Below are positions 22,600-32,742 of a stretch of DNA of 64,000 nt, in pieces (within the stretch, counting starts at the first letter, position 1; every line of letters starts with the position of its first letter). A model generated the notes under the pieces. It saw only the letters and a program-made list of their open reading frames with translations, did not search any database and had not been told where the DNA came from. The position numbers were made by a program, and so were the translations under genes. The stretch lies in assembly GCF_030247195.1 (NCBI RefSeq), contig NC_080672.1:94436113-94500112 (forward strand), read 5' to 3'. The stretch comes from Topomyia yanbarensis. Its lineage: Eukaryota > Arthropoda > Insecta > Diptera > Culicidae.

Positions 22600-24290
22600 T
22601 GAGAGTTCTAGATTGTCGGTGTCTAGTGTTTAAGTGAGAAAAATATTAACTTAATTGTAATAACTCAATAAGGTTTTTAGAACATGTTCAATAGATTTTT
22701 TTACCTGTACTAAAAATCGAAACAAACCTCTCAGAAGATTTTTTTCTATGAATTGCACTTCACTCTCCGCCAATTTTCTCGTCGAATAGACCCTATCAAG
22801 GAATTCTGTCCTACTTCCGGCCTCTGCGATTGTTATTCGACTTTGGTAGCAAACCGGAGTAAAAAAGGAGCAAATATTTTTTGTTCCTGATGGCTCCGGA
22901 GCAATTTTCGTGTACTTGAAGAAACCTACCGATTGATTCCATGTAGCTCGACAATCTGCAGGTCGGAGTCTTGGTCGATGAGTAGCAGCTTATATTTCCA
23001 ACACGGCGATTTATGCACCCTCGTCAATAGGTGCTTCGACAGCAAGCCACGGGTAGACGCATTTGTCTACCGCTGGGGCAGAGAGTAATAGTAATCGCAC
23101 TTGTAGTGTTGGTGCTTCCAGTATCAACAAAAAGTGATTTAAAGTGTTCGTTTTGTGCCCTAGTAGAGCTATTTGTCTACCGCAAGAACAACATGGCGAA
23201 GAAGGAAAATACATTCGCTAGGCAAGGAGCCCAGTTTGTGAACATGAAAGATAAACAAATTTGGAATAAACTAGACTTGTTCCGATTGCATTGATAAGGT
23301 TGTCAAGTCCAATAAATTTTATGGATTTAAGAAAGATGTGGTTGGAGTACTCCAACAAAATGTATTGCGGAGCAAAAACTGGGAATAAGTGGACACAGCG
23401 AAAGCTCATTCGTGTTACTTCCAATGACGCTTGTCTTTTGTACAAAAGTAGTGTATTCCAGTGAACCCACAGCGACGTACAAAATGAAAGTGAAAACCTT
23501 CCACAAATGACCGACGAGAGAGATAGCGCAACAATGCAGAAGAAAGAGAGTATCGTTCATTTATTCATTCATTTATCGGTTTAGTCTTAAACCTAGGAAT
23601 ATCCATATCATGGTCGAACTAGGGATTAATCTTTCAGTTATTAAACATTATAGTTGGAGAAAAATCCCGACAATACCCTTTCCATAAAAGAAGATTGGCG
23701 AATCAATATTGACAGCGTCATCTATACAAACAACCGACGACCGGGTCTACGTCATTGCAGATTGTGACGAAAACTGATATGACAATAGATATGCTCAATT
23801 CTGCAACTCCACCTAAAATTGTGCAGGTATTCATGCTATGCTATGTGTAGCTTGAAACCCTCAAAACAGTAAAATTCGACTGTAACTATTACAATTACAA
23901 TAAAATTCGAATGCTTTGATATTTTTTTTTTGATTTGGACAACAATATCAAAAAACCGACGCAAATTTTCAGTAAAAGGTATGGAACATACGTGTTTACT
24001 TAAAATTATGTTCATTGAATCGTTGACTTAAACATTACAAGGGTAAAGTAGGTTTTTTTCGAGCATCCAGTTTTTTACAGTTTTTTTTCAAGAATGGTTC
24101 CAGTTTTTTTGAAAAAAAAAAATGTTGACAACGCTGGTCGCGTGGGTTCGGATGCGTGTGGGACATTGATCTTCATTGACAAGTAAAGAAGAGCATGGTT
24201 CATAGAGGTTATACTCGCAATGGTTGCAGGAAGGGTGAAGCATGTGGGAATCATCTCAACGAAGTGGCGCAGTTGACAAATCGTTTTATT
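22600..24290. other. Pop2 intron 1, unassigned part
   Basis: No gene, no complete element. TTTGTCTACCGC occurs twice (23060, 23171). Otherwise it is AT-rich DNA with homopolymer runs. Confidence 0.4.
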
Positions 24291-24309
24291 GCTATCACAA
24301 ACATCCGAT

Positions 24310-24440
24310 TGTATGTCGTTTCCCGGAATATTATTTCCCAGGAAACCTTTTCCCGGAATATCATTTCCTGGAATGTGCCAGTTCCCGGAATATCGTTTCC
24401 CGGAATGTACCATTTCCCGGAATACCACTTCCCGGAACGT
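24310..24440. repeat. Tandem TTCCCGGAA array
   Basis: Six perfect copies of the palindrome TTCCCGGAA, plus diverged copies, at roughly 17-22-bp spacing, with units of the type TTTCCCGGAATATC / GTACCA. Reading frames across it are by-products. A related array is at 38325-38430. Confidence 0.8.
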
Positions 24441-24703
24441 ACTTTTTCTCGGTAATTTGTTATACCACAGACTTAACAGACATGACACTCAAATGTTCCA
24501 ACGAGTCGCAAAAATTTAACGGTCTTTTTAAAAATTTAGCATGACTGCTCAGTACTTTTCGGATTTGCCACGAGAGGCACGCATTTGTTGACATATGACA
24601 GGATAGAAAAAATCAAAAGCGCGCCACCGCACACTATTGAGCGCACGCAGTTGTTTTTGTTTTTATTAAAATTGTGGCAAACGAACGATTTTGTGTGATT
24701 TGG

Positions 24704-25600
24704 GATGGATAAAACTAGCGATTTACAGTTGTGTTATAAAACCGTTCAGCTCGAGATCGAAGCTATAAGCTCACTGAGTGAAAGTGGCGAATACGAAGAT
24801 ATTGAATTTATTAAAAATTGTTCATCAGAGCAAAATTTGGAGGAAGCAGCAGCGATCGCATTCGGTGATGCTGAGAACAAATAAATAAAGAAGCTGCAAA
24901 ATTATAAAACTTGTGTTGAGCCCATGGTCAATGGTCAAAAGATGACAATTGTGAGATTTTGTATCGGAAAGAGAAGCAATACGTTTTAAAACTAGAGCAG
25001 CGGCAAAGGGAATTAAAAAAATCTCTCCGTATGAGAAACAAACGAGTAAACGACGCCTTATATCAATAATGAAAAAGAAACAACAAATTTACGATCTACG
25101 TAAGGAAATCATGCAGTTGAAATCGCAGAATATTATTGATAAGCGGTTGCTAAAGCAAGTGAGGAAAAACAAAATGTTGCACAACTCTTTGTTAAACGAA
25201 TCTAGAAAACCAAAAGGGTGCAGATACCCGAATGGGATGAAAAATTTCGCAGTAAACACCTATTTAGCGGGACCATCTGCATATCGCTCCATCCAGCAAG
25301 TCAAGGTGCTTTGCCTGCCCGGCACGAGAACAACGCTGCTGCAGTGATGTTCACTTTGCTCCTGGGATCACAACGAGGCCTTACTCAATCGACTTGCACG
25401 GAAAACACAAAATTTTTCTAAGAAGGAGAAGGCCATTGTGATCGCTATGGATGGCATGGCGATAAAACCCAGTTTAAGTTACAATGCAAAAAGCGATTCG
25501 TTTATCGGATTTCCTTCTGATGGTGTGGATCGAAAAATTGAAAAAAATAACCCTTTCTGACTGGCTACGGAGGCAATCGCAGTATTAGTCCAGGGTATTC
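24704..25600 (+). pseudogene. P-element-like transposase, N-terminal half (broken)
   Basis: A short frame starts MDKTSDLQLCYKTVQLE (24704). After stops comes a coiled-coil-like basic segment (KLEQRQRELKKSLRMRN; then 25069 MKKKQQIYDLRKEIMQLK), then RYPNGMKNFAVNTYLAGPSAYRSI, like the P/THAP9 YSPxxRxFALxLHFYSPKAY block. A catalytic-Asp-type segment AIVIAMDGMAIKPSLSYN and IGFPSDGV follows at about 25435, similar to P transposase DEMxLK. No THAP zinc finger is readable. Frameshifts make it inactive. The second half lies at 30500-31343, beyond a gypsy insertion. Confidence 0.7.
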
Positions 25601-25912
25601 ATATCTTAGAACAACACCGGTGGGAAAACTTTCAGCTGAATGATTCACCTGGTAGATCCAAGAACCATGCCATATTGTCATCATACTACATTTCTTATTT
25701 ATACACACAGGCTGTTGGATATCTCTTAGCGCACAATACGCTCGGAAGCTGTAGTGATTCCCACTAACCGGCAGCACTGTTGTGTCTGTCCGTCGGACGT
25801 ACGAGTACAATAAATGGTTACTTCCTCGTGCACGCGCGTGTTTCCTTTCGGAGTCCTTACATTTTGGCGACGATTGGAGAAAAAAATATTAAATTCGTTG
25901 AGGAAGGCTGTA

Positions 25913-25978
25913 ATCAGGAATCAGAATATATTGGCTCAAATGGCACGTTCCCCGTACATAGTCGGGGATTTGTGCCTT
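25913..25978 (-). mobile_element. 66-bp 3' tail of the LOA-like LINE
   Basis: These 66 bases are the exact reverse complement of 37477-37542, the 3' end of the LOA-like LINE 11.5 kb away (no mismatch). It is an extremely 5'-truncated insertion in the untranslated leader of gypsy copy 2. The tail contains the small hairpin CCCCGACTATGTACGGGG. A target duplication is not evident. Confidence 0.85.
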
Positions 25979-26213
25979 TAAATACAACAGGTCTTTGATT
26001 AAATTCGAGTTTCGGTTCGGAATTTCAAAACAACACGGCAAATAGACCGAAAAAAAAGATTGCCTGTGAGATCGAACATAACCTTCAACTGACGCCGTAG
26101 CTCAAGGGCAACAGGAGTTCTACTATACAATAGGTAACCGTTGCTACTGAGAAGGAGAACGTTGCTGTGAGTAGGGAAACAAAAAGTGTTTCACCTTATT
26201 CGGGTAAAAGAAG

Positions 26214-27023
26214 ATGGAGAACAGCAAATCGACACTACCACCCTTTGACACTTCTAACACTGCATCCATTGGAACGCGCTGGAAGAAATGGAAACGATCA
26301 TTGGAGTTATTTCTGGAAGTAATTGCATTGCTCTGGCTTCTAGAAAGAAGTCTTATTTGTTGCATTTCGGTGGATCGCAGATACAGGATATTATTTTCGA
26401 TACACCTACCTGAACACTACGCACTCCCTTCAGCTAATTCCGATGTTTACAAAGAGGCGATAAAACTGTTGGATGCTCATTTTGCTCCATTTTCCAACGT
26501 ACGATCGATACGTGTTCCGGCAAATGAAGCAAGCGGCTGACGAATCTGTGGAGAAATTCGTTGCTCGTCTTCGAGAACAAGGAGGTTTGTGCGAGTATGG
26601 CAATGCACTCGATATGCGTGTTACAGAACAGGTGTTCGATAATAGCGCAGCAGACGAGCTACGTGAAGTGATTATTAGGAAGAAGCTAATGAATGTGGAG
26701 GAAATAGTGCAAGAAGCACGCATCGCAATAAAGAGGAGATGAAGAAAAATACAATTTCGGTGGAACAAAATAACATAAACTTAATCAAGAAATGGATGAA
26801 TAAGGAAAAGTGTTGTCGATGTGGGAGTGTTGGACATTTCGCGAACGATAAGTGTTGCCCCGCGAAGAACAAAGTGTGTGATGGCTGTAAGCTAGTTGGG
26901 CATTTCCGCAAAGTATGCAAAACTAAGCCGGAAAACCGCAAAACGAAAGACAAAAAGAGTAAGAAAAAAGTGTGGCAAGTTCAAGATTCTGGAGGAGGTG
27001 CACAGGGCTGCACAGTGGTTTGA
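26214..27023 (+). pseudogene. Gypsy copy 2 Gag
   Basis: The start MENSKSTLPPFDTSN is typical for this lineage's Gag. The capsid part continues across a frameshift at about 26500 (to YDRYVFRQMKQAADESVEKF...ARLREQGGLCEYG) and ends with two CCHC knuckles, CCRCGSVGHFANDKC and CDGCKLVGHFRKVC, at about 26815-26925, before a Lys-rich tail. A stop at 26740 lies between capsid and knuckle frames. Confidence 0.82.
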
Positions 27024-27368
27024 GTAGCGAAGATAGTGACGACGATGTGCAACAAATTTATGCCACCGGGGACAAACATGATCTGGTAACGTGCTACACA
27101 GGCGGTGTAAAATTGCAGTGGATTGTAGATACCGGTGCTCACGTTAATGTCATCAGCCGAAAGACATGGCGCCACCTTAAGGAAAATGGATGTAAATTCA
27201 GTGCTGTTCAAAAACCACGGAAAAAATCTCAGCGTTTACGGGGATGGTAAAATAAAAGTTTACAAAACATTCAATACGGACATAGCCACCCGTTCGAAAA
27301 ACGTATTCCACGAGGTGTATGTTGTGGACAACGAATCCGGCGCTAATCTGCTGTGAAAGAATATATCA
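27024..27368 (+). pseudogene. Gypsy copy 2 protease
   Basis: The frame 26972-27250 contains LQWIVDTGAHVNVIS, the D-T-G aspartic protease site, at about 27115-27160. The frame then shifts at about 27200 to FKNHGKNLSVYGDGKIKVYK and VVDNESGANLL, the C-terminal half. Confidence 0.75.
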
Positions 27369-29037
27369 TTGAAGTTGGGAATTCTGGAGATTCACGCAGA
27401 GGTGTTTTGTCTTCCAGGCAAGGAGAACTTAAAAGTGGGAAAGATGAAGAATTTACAGGTGAAACTACAAATCAACAAAGAGATAGTTCCAGTTCAGCAA
27501 CCATGTAGGCGTTTATCAATCTCTCTGCAAGACGTAGTCGAAGAAAAATTGGACGATCTGTTGAAACAGAACATCATCGAATTGGCACCCTTAAAGATTA
27601 CTTGGGCATCACCCTTGGTAGTTACCCTGAAAGATGGTGGAAAAAAATGTACGCCTGTGTGTTGACATGCGGATGGCCAACAAAGCCATAATTCCTGAGC
27701 GACACCCGTTACCCACATTCGATGAAATAATGCCTCACCTAGACGGTTGCAGATACTTTTCAAAAATTGACCTAGTGAAAGCTTTTCACCAGATCGAGCT
27801 TGCCTCTGATTCCCGCGAAATAACTACTTTTGTGACACCGAACGCATATTACCGTTACAAAAGATTGATGTTCGGAATGAACTGCTCCGCAGAAATATTC
27901 CAAAAGGAAATCGAGCGGGTTTTGAAAGGCTTGAAAGGTGTACTAGTGTTTATTGATGATATTCTCGTATACGCAAGGACGAAGAAAGAGCAGGACGTTA
28001 GAGTAGAACTAGTTTTGAAGCGGCTCGACGAACATGGACTGTCAATCAATCGCAAAAAGTCCGAGTTTGGGAAGAGTTCCGTGAACTTTATGGGTCATAC
28101 CTTATCAGAACAATTTATACTGCCAATGAACGATAAAATTAGTGCCGTCCGATCCTTCAGAAATCCGCAGAACGCCGCCGAGATGCGTAGTTTTTTAGGG
28201 TTAGTGAACTACGTTGGTAAGTTTGTCCCAAATCTCTCGGAAATGTCGACCACATTACGGCAAATGACAGTTCAGGGGGCTAAATTCGAATGGACAAATG
28301 AACGACGACGATGCTTCAAGAACATAAAAACTGCTTTAGCAAGCCCCAAGCACTTAGGATACTATAGTTCACAGAATCGTACACTGTTTATCACCGATGC
28401 CAGTGACAATGGGCTAGGTGCCGTCTTGGTACAGATCATTCACAACAAACCCCGAGTGATCAGTTACGCAAGCAAGAGCTTAACCCAAACGGAAAAGAAG
28501 TACTCGACGCTTGATAAGGAGGCTTTGGCCATCGCTTGGGCAGCCGAGCGATTTCAAATGTATCTAACTGGCCTGGAATTCAAGGTAATAACGGACCACA
28601 AGCCCTTAGTTGACATCTTCAGCGAAAAATCTTCTCCAAACAAGCGACAAGAAAGGTGGGTATTAAGGATGCAGTGTTTTCGCTATCGAATAAAACATGT
28701 TCCAGGGAAGACCAACATTGCGGATCCGTTGTCACGGCTGCCAGAAGAATTAAAATCTAAAATGTTCGATAAAGGTGCGGAGGAAGCACTGTATGCTATT
28801 GCGGAGGTTTGCAAGCCAGCCTCAGTAACGATGGATGAGATACAGTGCTCGCAAGCAGATACGGAGATACAAAAGGTTAGAAAGGCTCTACATGAAGATA
28901 AATGGGAATGCGATTTGAAACGGTACGCGGCATTCAAGGGCGAGCTATGCTTTGCAAACAATATACTGCTGAGAGGATCCAGAGACGTTACGAGAAACGG
29001 TTCTAAAGTTGGCACACATCGGTCATCCAGGTCGTGA
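27369..29037 (+). pseudogene. Gypsy copy 2 reverse transcriptase and RNase H
   Basis: A one-base frameshift at about 27645 separates the N-terminal piece (LDDLLKQNIIELAP) from a long frame with VRLCVDMRMANKAI, YFSKIDLVKAFHQIEL, and VFIDDILVYA (FIDD active site, about 27955). The RNase H follows with LFITDASDNGLGAVLVQ, TLDKEALAIAW and VITDHKPLVDIF. The frame runs to RGSRDVTRNGSK at 29037, where it shifts into integrase. Confidence 0.85.
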
Positions 29038-30076
29038 GAAGATGAAACAAAGAATGAGGATTGCGGTTTGGTGGCCTGGTATGGATGCTGACGCAGAGAA
29101 AACTTGTCGAGAGTGTTTTGATTACCAACTGGTTGCACCGTTCGATCCGCCGGAGCCTCTATGTATCCGGGACTTGCCAGCCGCTCCATGGGTTCACGTG
29201 GCAGGGGATTTTCTTGGACCATTACCGGATAATAGCTATGTGTTTGTGTTGATCGACCTCTACAGCCGATATGTTTTGGCTGAACCAATGACTCGTACTA
29301 CATCACGTGACGTGATTGGCTTTTTGACGACTATCTTTACTAGGATGGGACTTCCGCAAGTGATGACCTTCGATAATGCTAGGAACTTCTCAAGCCAAGA
29401 GATGAAAGACAATTGCATTGATCACGGGATCAAGTTGACTCACACTACTCCATACTATCCGAGTGCAAACGGCGAGGTCGAACGCCAAAACCGATCAATA
29501 TTGAAAATACTGAAAATAAGCAAACAGCAGAACACTAACTGGAAAGTTGCTCTTCAAGAATATCTATATATGTACTCTGTTACTCCACATTCTGTGACAG
29601 GTGTTTCACCGGCACAATTGATGTTCGGGAGAAGATTCCGAGACTTGATTCCTCACATCCAAATGCAAGTAATGGACCACCATGAAATGCGTGATCGGGA
29701 CCGAATGATGAAATACCAAGCAAAAGTCAACAGAGACGAAAAAGTTGGAGCGAAGAAGTCATTGGTGTCGGTTGGAGATGAGGTGTTAATGAAGAACATG
29801 TTACCGGAAAACAAACTCGCCTCCAAATTTATATCTACACCAGCGAAGGTAATCGAGCGACGTGGGAATAGCTTGACACTAGAAATTCCAAACGGACAAA
29901 CCTACAAACGCAACACATCACACGTGAAACCTTTAATACGGTCATCGACCACCGATAGTGTTATTCAAACTGATTTGACTCCACCGGCATCAGTAGTTCG
30001 AGAGTTCGCAATCCATGAAAGAGGAGATCGGTTTGGAATCTGCATTCAACTCGAAAGCCGCGATAAACTCTGTTAA
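29009..30076 (+). pseudogene. Gypsy copy 2 integrase
   Basis: 355 codons, intact in itself. It has the end of the HHCC zinc domain (HIGHPG, then CRECFDYQ), the core with AGDFLGPL (Asp), TFDNARNFSS (Asp) and YPSANGEVERQNRS (Glu), and a C-terminal GDEVLMKNMLPENKL segment also seen in copy 1. It is out of frame with RNase H by one shift. Closest in the window is the integrase of copy 1. Confidence 0.87.
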
Positions 30077-30217
30077 GGTAATAATGTATTTTTTTTAGTG
30101 GATAAGAAAAAAACTCATTTAATTTCATTACTAGCCTTTACGATCACCAATCACAGCCAATTCTTCCCATTGGAATTTTCTCCATGAAGCCGCGTTAAAA
30201 CTTAGTCGTATGTACTG

Positions 30218-30476
30218 CAGTCGTGATTCGCTGGTTGGGCCACAGCCTTGTCCAACTAACGAATTTGATTCGCTAGTTGGACCGACTGACAAATGTCAAA
30301 AACTCTCCAAAGGAGATGTTGGCAGTGTAAATGCACCAGTTCACATCTCTAAATATTGTCAGATTGATTGTCAAAGTATATTTGACACGAGATTTTCACG
30401 TTCTGATGCTTTTTAGTTGGAAAATGGTCCAACTAGCGGAGGTCCAACTAAGAAGCGGTCCAGCGAATCACGACTG
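30218..30476. mobile_element. Short inverted-repeat MITE with CAGTCGTGATTCGCTGG ends
   Basis: The left CAGTCGTGATTCGCTGG and right CCAGCGAATCACGACTG are perfect inverse copies; TA stands right of the element, and left as TACTG with three extra bases. Inside, GTTGGAC and its inverse GTCCAAC recur. 259 bp. It sits at the gypsy copy 2 / P-like boundary. Confidence 0.82.
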
Positions 30477-30499
30477 TACACAAAGAGTTCGGCATTTAC

Positions 30500-31343
30500 T
30501 GTACAAGAGGTAACACTTTTAAATTACATCATTTTCTTTCGAAAATGACCCACGTTAACGTTAAAACAGGCAAAAATCAATGCAAAGTCGCTCGCAATTT
30601 CACAACGGAAACCGAACAGCCTTAACGGCTTTCGTAGCAACATTAATGCTCTTTCATGGCTGTGGAAGAAACTGACAGAAGAGTTCGAGTTTGAACGTCT
30701 TTCTACCAACTTTCTCTGTCAGGATACGGTCGAGAATCTTTTTTCGGAAATCCACCGACGATGTGGTCATAACGATAGTCCGAATGCTTCACAATTTGCA
30801 GCGGCTTTCAAATATTCCTCTATAGCTGCAAAAAACAAAATCTCTGGAGCCAACTGTGAACAGGACGATGCTCAATGTGTTCTCGATGACGATTCTGCAT
30901 TTGATAAACACCAACCAACAAAAATAACTCAGTATCGCTATAAGTTGCTTCCTACTGAATTTGATGCTCGTAAGAGATACACGCCGCACGAATTAAATGC
31001 TCTTGTGTACATTGTTGGCGCTGCCGCGCGAAAACTACTTCAGCAATGTAAAAAACGTTTAGTTGCAGAGAAAGGCGAAGACGATTTGAACGACCGAATA
31101 TTGACATTCTCCAGGCTAAAAGATGGTAGAACATTACCAAACTCTAAGCTGTTCGAAATTGGACTTCTGGTGTACACTGTTTTTGTGCAAAGATTTACGA
31201 AGATGCTTTATCAGAACCGCAATAATGTAAAAAGTTGTATGAAAAGCTATTTGAACTTTGATTTATATAAGGACTATTTGTGTCTAAAATGCTTCAACAT
31301 ATTGGTTGATAAAATATTTAATACTCTTATTCAAAGCTTTTAA
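30500..31343 (+). pseudogene. P-element-like transposase, C-terminal part
   Basis: One continuous frame from about 30540 to the stop at 31341. It contains LNGFRSNINALSWLWKKL, then LCQDTVENLFSEIHRRCG followed by HNDSPNASQF. The last two match the P/THAP9 block (NQDxLENFFxxIRxxGGxNDNP). The C-terminus (NALVYIVGAAARKLLQQ, DYLCLKCFNILVDKIF) is also P-like. The role in the family is DNA cut-and-paste. With the N-terminal half broken and a gypsy element between, it is not functional. No inverted ends for the P-like element were found. Confidence 0.78.
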
Positions 31344-32168
31344 GTCTAAGGTAAAGAAAGTCTTCATTTAAAATAGTGATCACATTTGATTCATATAATA
31401 TTTTTCTCAGAGTCATGTCTGGTAAGTCTGTGGGTAAACTAACAAACGAAAACAATTTTCATCTCCGAATCCAATTATAACATTTTGGTCGACAGTTTGT
31501 TTCAATATGATTCGACTTCTGCTAACCTGCAATATAAATCTTCGATGTGGCGTTTTGAAATGAGCGTGTAGCACCTTCTACATATAGGACGATAAAGAAA
31601 TTTAAAAAAAATGCATTTAAAATTCGATTACAACTGTTTTTCGTATGGGATGACTTGCTTACTTGCCCTCATAAGGTTTGTGTGCAACATGGGCCATAAT
31701 ATTGCACATGAAGGTCAAAAAGTTGATTCAAATTATTGAGATGTATGAAAGAGGAACATGGCGGCCTTTTACACTGTTTTCGTTTGGCTTCAGGATGCAG
31801 CCATTTCTGCAATGACAGGTACTAACGTCTTAGGCCGGACTAAACTCAGGCCTAAAATCAAAGATAGTACCGTGTGGCGGTACCAACTAGATTAAAGCTT
31901 ACCGCTAGAGTACCAGTAATTGGTTATCATAAAAATGTTTCAAAGATGGTCGCATTTCGAGGCGTTCTAAACTGAACGTTAAGGATTTACACCATTCTAG
32001 AGCACGGCATACGCAGATTTCAGATATTTTTCTATACGTAATAAAGAGATGAATCAAGATCCCAAAAGATGGGATTCATAATACGAGTTTTAGATAATTT
32101 GTTCAGCATTTTCCGGCCAGTGTGATTTTTTTTTAAAATTCGGGCCCGAAATCTATCTCCTGTAATGT
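31344..32168. other. Unassigned AT-rich DNA
   Basis: No gene or element ends recognised; it lies between the P-like relic and the left 574-bp repeat, within the inferred Pop2 intron 1. Confidence 0.4.
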
Positions 32169-32742
32169 TTGATCTAGTGCCAAAAACAAAAGCTTTTATC
32201 CAATTCCATAGAACGATAGCAAGCGGCTTACATAGGATTTTTTCGATACTTTAATTTTACGCGAAACGCTAAAAATGTCATTAAAATCAACACTCCATCA
32301 TTTATAGAATAGCTATCCGTCTTTTAATTTCATTGCTTTCGTTTCTCTTAGTCTTGAATTTACCGAAAATAGCCAATAAAATTGATACAGACATAATTTA
32401 TTTAAAAAAAAAAACTAAAATCATGCTGTGAATCTACAGTGCTGTATTATGCTTTTCACCAAAGATTACCACGCGACGGAATCGATTCAAAATAGTAAAA
32501 GGATTGAAAACTTTTTAACTGAATCCGCAAAGTTTGGAACAAATATCAGGCAAAATATAGAGCCTGTTGGTCAGGAATTAGACGGTCATGAATTTATTCA
32601 CCCCTTCATTTCCGGCGGTGGGAAAATTGGAAAGTGTTTGTTACTATTTTAGTACTTATTTAGTTTATTGATATTCCACCCCTTGGGGTGCTTTTTATTC
32701 CCCACTCGATTTTTTAAAATCCCCCAAGTTTCTTTTTGGTTC
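32169..32742. repeat. Long direct repeat flanking the LOA-like LINE (left copy)
   Basis: 574 bp that recur at 37542-38117 with about seven substitutions plus homopolymer length changes (roughly 98-99 percent identity by eye). It begins TTGATCTA and ends CTTTTTGGTTC, which is not TG...CA as in an LTR. It contains a 74-codon frame (32428-32652) of unknown meaning, present in both copies. Confidence 0.85.

Larger units (their letters stand above)
25840..30080 (+). mobile_element. Ty3/gypsy LTR retrotransposon, copy 2, inside the P-like transposon
   Basis: A primer-binding-like TTTGGCGACGATTGG at 25863 follows a probable LTR end (AATAAATGG at 25809 and CCTTACA). Then come gag, protease, RT-RNase H and integrase in order, ending at 30076. 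It is better preserved than copy 1 (RT to RNase H is one 467-codon frame) but has frameshifts in gag and around the protease. A matching 3' LTR was not found after 30080, where a MITE lies. The surrounding P-like transposase is interrupted by it. Confidence 0.85.

Noticed and set aside
24195..24519. Pro/Gly frames (FPGISFPGM...) on both strands
   Set aside because: They come from the TTCCCGGAA array.
25565..25998. Gypsy copy 2 5' LTR with defined ends
   Set aside because: No second copy was found after 30080, so ends cannot be fixed.
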